From assembly GCF_003019815.1 (NCBI RefSeq), contig NZ_CP027774.1, forward strand, positions 806,001 to 870,000: a stretch of DNA of 64,000 nucleotides. The letters are read 5' to 3'. Source of the DNA: Variovorax sp. PMC12. GTDB taxonomy: Bacteria; Pseudomonadota; Gammaproteobacteria; Burkholderiales; Burkholderiaceae_C. Shown here one piece after another: positions 60,365 through 64,000 of this stretch. The position numbers and the translations under genes are program-made. Position 1 is the first letter of the stretch, and every line of letters starts with the position of its first letter. The notes under the pieces are model-generated. The model made no database searches, was not told the origin of the DNA, and worked only from the letters and a program-made list of their open reading frames with translations.

Positions 60365-61407
60365 TGAACTGAAGGAGCGCGCAGCCCCACCACCGGCGCC
60401 AGCGTGTCGTTCCAGGCCTTGGCGCACTCCGGGCCGCAACGCCGCACCCAACCGGGCAGCACGCGGTTCGCGAAGATCTCACGGCGGCGCGCTTCGTCCT
60501 GCGGCGACGGCCGGACGGCCGTCATGCGGCCCTTGGTGGGCTTGGTGCAACCCGCCGCACCGGTGTTGCAGGCGATGCCCTCGTCGGTTTCCCGCTCCGA
60601 CTGGGTCCATACCGCGTTTTCGAGCTTGGGCAGTTCCTTGCGCAGCAATGCCTGAAGATCGGCCGGCAGCGCGTTGAAACTCTCGCGGTTGGCCGCGAAC
60701 ACCGCGACGCCCCAGCTCAGCGGCAAGGTGTAGATGGTGCTGGTCACCTCGTACAGGCCCAGCGTGTGGCCCGACATGGTGCCGGTGACCGCGCAGTCGG
60801 TGTTGCCGGACCTCATGTTCGCCATGATCTGCGAGAACTCGGTGTAGACCGGCGTGCCGCCCACCGCGGCGATGAAATCCGCCTGCGTCGAACTCGACAC
60901 CCGCGTGCGTCGGCCCGCCAGGTCCGACAGCTGCTGCAGCGGCTTGTTGCAGAACACCTCCTGGGCCGGGTAGATGTACACGGCCAGCAGTTCGGCACCA
61001 TAGCGTTCGCGCAGCGCGGCGGCCAGGTACGGGCGAAATGCGCCGACCGTGCGCCGCAACGTGGACACGTCGGGGTTCAGCCCCGCCATGTCGGCGGCGC
61101 CCAGCTCCGGATACTGCGTCGATACCTGGCTCAGCAGCGCCGTGCCGAAAGGCACCACGCCCAGCTGCATGAGGTTGAGCATCTCCTGTCCCGGCACGCC
61201 GGCACGGTCGAAGGGCACGATGCTGGCGGTGTAGCGGCCGCCCGACAGCGTGGCCAGATCCCGGGTCCAGAACTGCTCTTCGTGGCCGGTGTACTGCGTG
61301 ACTCCTCCCAGGCCGCCGACGATGCGCAGCCGTTGCTCGGGCGCCGTCTGCGCGTGGCAGAGCAGCGAGGCGAAAAACATCAGGAGTCCGGCGAGGTAAA
61401 CCAACAT
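60361..61407 (-). CDS. TRAP (DctP-type) solute-binding protein, orphan
   Basis: A 348-residue exported binding protein of the TRAP DctP family: signal peptide ends LLCHAQ, then LRIVGGLGGVTQYTGHEEQF, SIVPFDRAGVPGQEMLNLMQLGVVPFGT and YEVTSTIYTLPLSWGVAVF. Two Cys pairs (CNTGAAGC, RRCGPEC) near the C-terminus are unusual. No DctQ or DctM membrane genes are in the window, so it is an orphan. Its stop overlaps the GGDEF/EAL start (GTGA), suggesting it presents ligand to that sensor rather than to a transporter. Confidence 0.83.
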   Translation of the reverse strand: MLVYLAGLLMFFASLLCHAQTAPEQRLRIVGGLGGVTQYTGHEEQFWTRDLATLSGGRYTASIVPFDRAGVPGQEMLNLMQLGVVPFGTALLSQVSTQYPELGAADMAGLNPDVSTLRRTVGAFRPYLAAALRERYGAELLAVYIYPAQEVFCNKPLQQLSDLAGRRTRVSSSTQADFIAAVGGTPVYTEFSQIMANMRSGNTDCAVTGTMSGHTLGLYEVTSTIYTLPLSWGVAVFAANRESFNALPADLQALLRKELPKLENAVWTQSERETDEGIACNTGAAGCTKPTKGRMTAVRPSPQDEARRREIFANRVLPGWVRRCGPECAKAWNDTLAPVVGLRAPSVQ

Positions 61408-61569
61408 AGGCCCTAAGCGAGAAGGGTTTCAAATCATTACACAGGTTTCACGGACGGCGATGAGTGAACGCCCTCGGATGTTGTAACGGGCTCGGCGCCG
61501 GACGGGACGGCTTGGTGTCCAATGCGCTGCACATCGTCACTCATCACCGTCTCGCATGGAATTCTCAGC

Positions 61570-62781
61570 ATGAAGCTTGGCAAGATCGTTCTCGGGGGGC
61601 TCGCCGTGCTGGCCATCGCCGGGGCGGCGGGCTGGTACAGCCTGGACAAGGAAACGCGCGGGCTGCTCTCCACGCTGCCCACCAACAGCGATGTGCTGTT
61701 CTGGAGCCAGCGCCAGCGCGACGCTGGCTTCCGGGCCCTCGACCGCTTGCCGGTGCTGGCCAAGGCGCACGTCGTGGCCGCTGGTGCCGCGCCGTCGGCC
61801 TTGCCGCCGGGGCCGCCGTTGGCGCTGTCCCTGGACGTCGATGCATACATGGCGCAGCAGCGCAGCGCCGCGCTCGTGATCCTGCAAGACGGGAAGCTGC
61901 GCCTGGAGCGCTACGGCCTGGGCTTCGACCGCGAAGGGCGCTGGACCAGCTTCTCGGTGGCGAAATCCATCACTTCCACCTTGCTCGGTGCGGCCGTGCG
62001 GGACGGCCACATTCGCAGCCTCGACGACAAGGTCAGCGACTACATCGTGGAGATGAAGGGCTCGGCATATGACGCTGTCAGCATCCGCCAGCTCCTGACG
62101 ATGACCTCCGGCGTGCGCTGGAACGAAAACTACGGCGATCCGCAGTCGGACGTGGCGCGCTTCAACAACCATCGGCCGGAGCCGGGTGCCGACGCGCTGG
62201 TGAGCTACCTGCGCCAGCTCCCCCGGGCGGCACCGGCGGGCACCCGCTGGAACTACAGCACGGGCGAGACCAATCTAGTGGGGGTGCTGGTGGCACGGGC
62301 GACGGGCAAGCCGCTGGCTACCTATCTGTCGGAGAAGATCTGGCGGCCCGCGGGCATGGAGCAGCAGGCCACCTGGATCCTGAACCGCTCGGGGCAGGAG
62401 ATCAGCGGTTGCTGCATCCAGGCGGCCACGCGCGACTTTGCCCGCTTCGGGCAGTTCGTGCTCGACGGCGCACGCATCGGCGGCCAGCCGATCGTGCCGG
62501 ACGGCTGGCTGGCCGAGGCCACCACGCGGCGCACGGACATCGGCCAGCCGGGCCGCGGCTACGGCTATCAATGGTGGACCTACGACGACGGCAGCTTCGC
62601 GGCGCGCGGCATCTTCGGCCAGGGCATCTTCATCGACCCGAAGCGCAGGCTGGTCATCGCCTCGAACGGCAACTGGGCGGGTGGGGCGTCGAACCGCGCC
62701 GACAGCGCGGCGCGGGAGAGTTTCTACAGGGCGGTGCAAAAGGCCATCGACGACGAAGGCGTGGGGAAGCCCGGCGGCTAG
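61570..62781 (+). CDS. Beta-lactamase-fold serine hydrolase (class C family)
   Basis: A 403-residue membrane-anchored (MKLGKIVLGGLAVLAIAGAA) serine hydrolase of the class C beta-lactamase/esterase family. Catalytic S129-x-x-K132 is in FSVAKSITS, the YxN-like motif is NYSTGETN (Tyr present, the third position is Thr), and late NGNWAGG-like residues close the fold. Such enzymes are EstB-type esterases, D-aminopeptidases or beta-lactamases; penicillin hydrolysis is not implied. It is a single gene with weak RBS-like CAGC before the ATG. Confidence 0.82.
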   Translation: MKLGKIVLGGLAVLAIAGAAGWYSLDKETRGLLSTLPTNSDVLFWSQRQRDAGFRALDRLPVLAKAHVVAAGAAPSALPPGPPLALSLDVDAYMAQQRSAALVILQDGKLRLERYGLGFDREGRWTSFSVAKSITSTLLGAAVRDGHIRSLDDKVSDYIVEMKGSAYDAVSIRQLLTMTSGVRWNENYGDPQSDVARFNNHRPEPGADALVSYLRQLPRAAPAGTRWNYSTGETNLVGVLVARATGKPLATYLSEKIWRPAGMEQQATWILNRSGQEISGCCIQAATRDFARFGQFVLDGARIGGQPIVPDGWLAEATTRRTDIGQPGRGYGYQWWTYDDGSFAARGIFGQGIFIDPKRRLVIASNGNWAGGASNRADSAARESFYRAVQKAIDDEGVGKPGG

Positions 62782-62860
62782 CGGCGGCTGTGCGCCCGAC
62801 CCGGCATGGCTGCGCGACCCTGTATCCTGCTGGCGCCTTGAACAACCACGAGACCTTTGC

Positions 62861-63880
62861 ATGACGAGACTCGCATCGGCGGCCGAACTGCGCAGCGAAC
62901 ACCTGATCCCCGATCAATTTCCGGACAAGTGCCTGTTTCTCGTGCACGACGGTGACCTCGAACTGGACAGCGACCTCTCTCTCGACTGGGCGCGCTGGCA
63001 GGATGGCTTGGCGGGCGGCCTCGAGCATCTGCAGGAAATGCCGCGGGACTTGCCCGCCGACCTTGGCGGCTTTCTGGTGACCGGGTCGCTTCGCCTTTCC
63101 GGCGCGCTGCTCAATGCATCAGCGGAATCCGGCGTCGCGCTGATCGTGCGCGGCGACATGAACTTACGGCAGGCGAGTTGTGGCGGCGCATACATCCGCA
63201 TCGACGGCCGACTCTGCGCACAGGAGGTGATCTACGCCCATTACAACGATGGAGAGCTTCATCTGCGCGGCGGCCTGTGTGCCAAGGCCCTGATCCGGGA
63301 CGATCACTTCGTCGACCTCCAAGGCCCGACCCAGGGGCATCCCTCCGGCCCGCTGACGGTGATCGATCTGCGCGAGCAACGCGATCCGGATGACGACGAA
63401 CGTCTGCCCAAGGCCCTGAAGAAGCTGCTCGGCAACTCGACACTGAGCCTTTCGTCGGTGCGCGATGGACTGCGCCAGTGCGTGCCGCCGGCCGGCCTCT
63501 CGCGTCCCGAGACGCCGCAGCAGTGGCGCGACGCGGTATGGAAAGACCATGCTGCTGTGCGCAAGCTGCCCAAGCCGCTGCGTACCGAGTCGACTTATCT
63601 GCTGATGCTGGACCCGGCCTGTCCGCTCCGGGGTGCCGAGATCGCGGACCTGGTTGCGAGCATCCCGAACGCGGCGCTCACCGAGCGTGTGCGGCTCGCC
63701 GCTTTCATGTGCTCGCCCAAGAGCCTGCTGCGCCTGCCCGTAGCGTTCGACCTCCAAACGGAGTACGCACGCTGCCTGGCCGCCGTGGCGGACCCAGCTC
63801 TGTATTTGAATGAAGTGCCGGAGAGTTTCCGGCCCGCGACGATGCAAGGCGCCGACCAGCGGATTGCAGCGCTGGGGTGA
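62861..63880 (+). CDS. Protein of unknown function with beta-solenoid-like middle
   Basis: A 339-residue protein with no signal peptide. Residues ~60-145 have repeated short strands with hydrophobic/Gly pattern (GGFLVTGSLRLSGALLNASA, VALIVRGDMNLRQASCGG, IRIDGRLCAQEVIYAHYN, LHLRGGLCAKALI), reminiscent of polymer-forming bactofilin folds. The remainder is mostly helical. I do not recognise the family. It starts 79 bp after the hydrolase gene. Confidence 0.6.
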   Translation: MTRLASAAELRSEHLIPDQFPDKCLFLVHDGDLELDSDLSLDWARWQDGLAGGLEHLQEMPRDLPADLGGFLVTGSLRLSGALLNASAESGVALIVRGDMNLRQASCGGAYIRIDGRLCAQEVIYAHYNDGELHLRGGLCAKALIRDDHFVDLQGPTQGHPSGPLTVIDLREQRDPDDDERLPKALKKLLGNSTLSLSSVRDGLRQCVPPAGLSRPETPQQWRDAVWKDHAAVRKLPKPLRTESTYLLMLDPACPLRGAEIADLVASIPNAALTERVRLAAFMCSPKSLLRLPVAFDLQTEYARCLAAVADPALYLNEVPESFRPATMQGADQRIAALG

Positions 63881-63956
63881 CAACATGGTGGCGGCCCGCG
63901 TTCGCTGCTTCCGTGCACGGCTGCCGGTCCTTGCGAGCACAAGTAAAGCTCTGGTC

Positions 63957-64000
63957 TCAGCCCACCCGCATTGACAGTTCCACGTCGGCGGCGAAGGGGA
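63957..64000 (-). CDS. Possible 3' end of a minus-strand gene running off the right edge
   Basis: On the minus strand, codons from the right edge to a TGA at 63959-63957 read PFAADVELSMRVG, an amphipathic, protein-like end. Only 13 codons are visible, so this is a low-confidence partial call. The rest of 63881-64000 shows no gene. Confidence 0.25.
   Translation of the reverse strand, partial: PFAADVELSMRVG

Noticed and set aside
57002..60367. An 1121-codon plus-strand open frame
   Set aside because: Antisense to the GGDEF/EAL gene, whose motifs are clear; composition is typical of a shadow frame.

Overview
High-GC DNA with dense, mostly co-directional operons. The gene families (three orphan Bug/TctC-type solute-binding proteins, five LysR regulators, NitT/TauT-type ABC importers, CaiB CoA-transferase, NDP-forming acyl-CoA synthetase, DUF1330, DUF2891) suggest a Burkholderiales chromosome, most likely Comamonadaceae and Variovorax-like. 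This is inferred from gene content; no rRNA, tRNA, phage, IS element or CRISPR array was found.

Layout. 0-4.4 kb: 3' part of a MocR-type regulator, then tauABC (taurine/sulfonate uptake), with a large imperfect inverted repeat between tauA and tauB. 4.4-8.4 kb: two LysR regulators, the second divergent from an exported epoxide-hydrolase-like protein and an SDR. 8.6 kb: small membrane protein. 9.0-16.2 kb (minus strand): a tight five-gene run: trimeric autotransporter adhesin, OmpA-like lipoprotein, response regulator, LysM/FecR protein, CHASE2 histidine kinase. 16.5-22.3 kb: LysR/argC pair, DUF1330, DUF2891, a secreted protein, beta-carbonic anhydrase and an RlmI-like methyltransferase.

22.5-47.7 kb is a large accessory catabolic region. 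Block A (22.5-28.7): Bug protein, SDR, acyl-CoA dehydrogenase and CaiB transferase, closed by a stem-loop and a second inverted Bug paralog, then an SMP-30 lactonase. Block B (28.7-40.9): LysR divergent from an eleven-gene, mostly stop/start-overlapping operon (LLM flavin monooxygenase, flavin reductase fused to an FCD-like domain, two acyl-CoA dehydrogenases, enoyl-CoA hydratase, NDP-forming acyl-CoA synthetase, SDR, VOC, SnoaL-like, two-part SDR, Bug protein). Block C (40.9-47.7): LysR divergent from GAF, VOC, alpha/beta hydrolase, a complete NitT/TauT-type ABC importer and an FAD monooxygenase. Together these look like uptake, oxygenation and CoA-dependent breakdown of unidentified organic acids.

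47.7-55.6 kb: a 24-residue hydrophobic peptide gene beside a PhnA-like-annotated membrane protein; an AT-rich control region with three 11-bp-phased repeats; a lipoprotein phosphoesterase; a di-heme peroxidase; two paralogous lipoproteins; and a prolyl-4-hydroxylase-like oxygenase. 55.6-61.4 kb (minus): a coupled trio of orphan DctP-type binding protein, GGDEF/EAL membrane protein and OPT transporter. 61.6-64 kb: a class-C beta-lactamase-fold hydrolase, an unrecognised 339-residue protein and the possible 3' end of a minus-strand gene.
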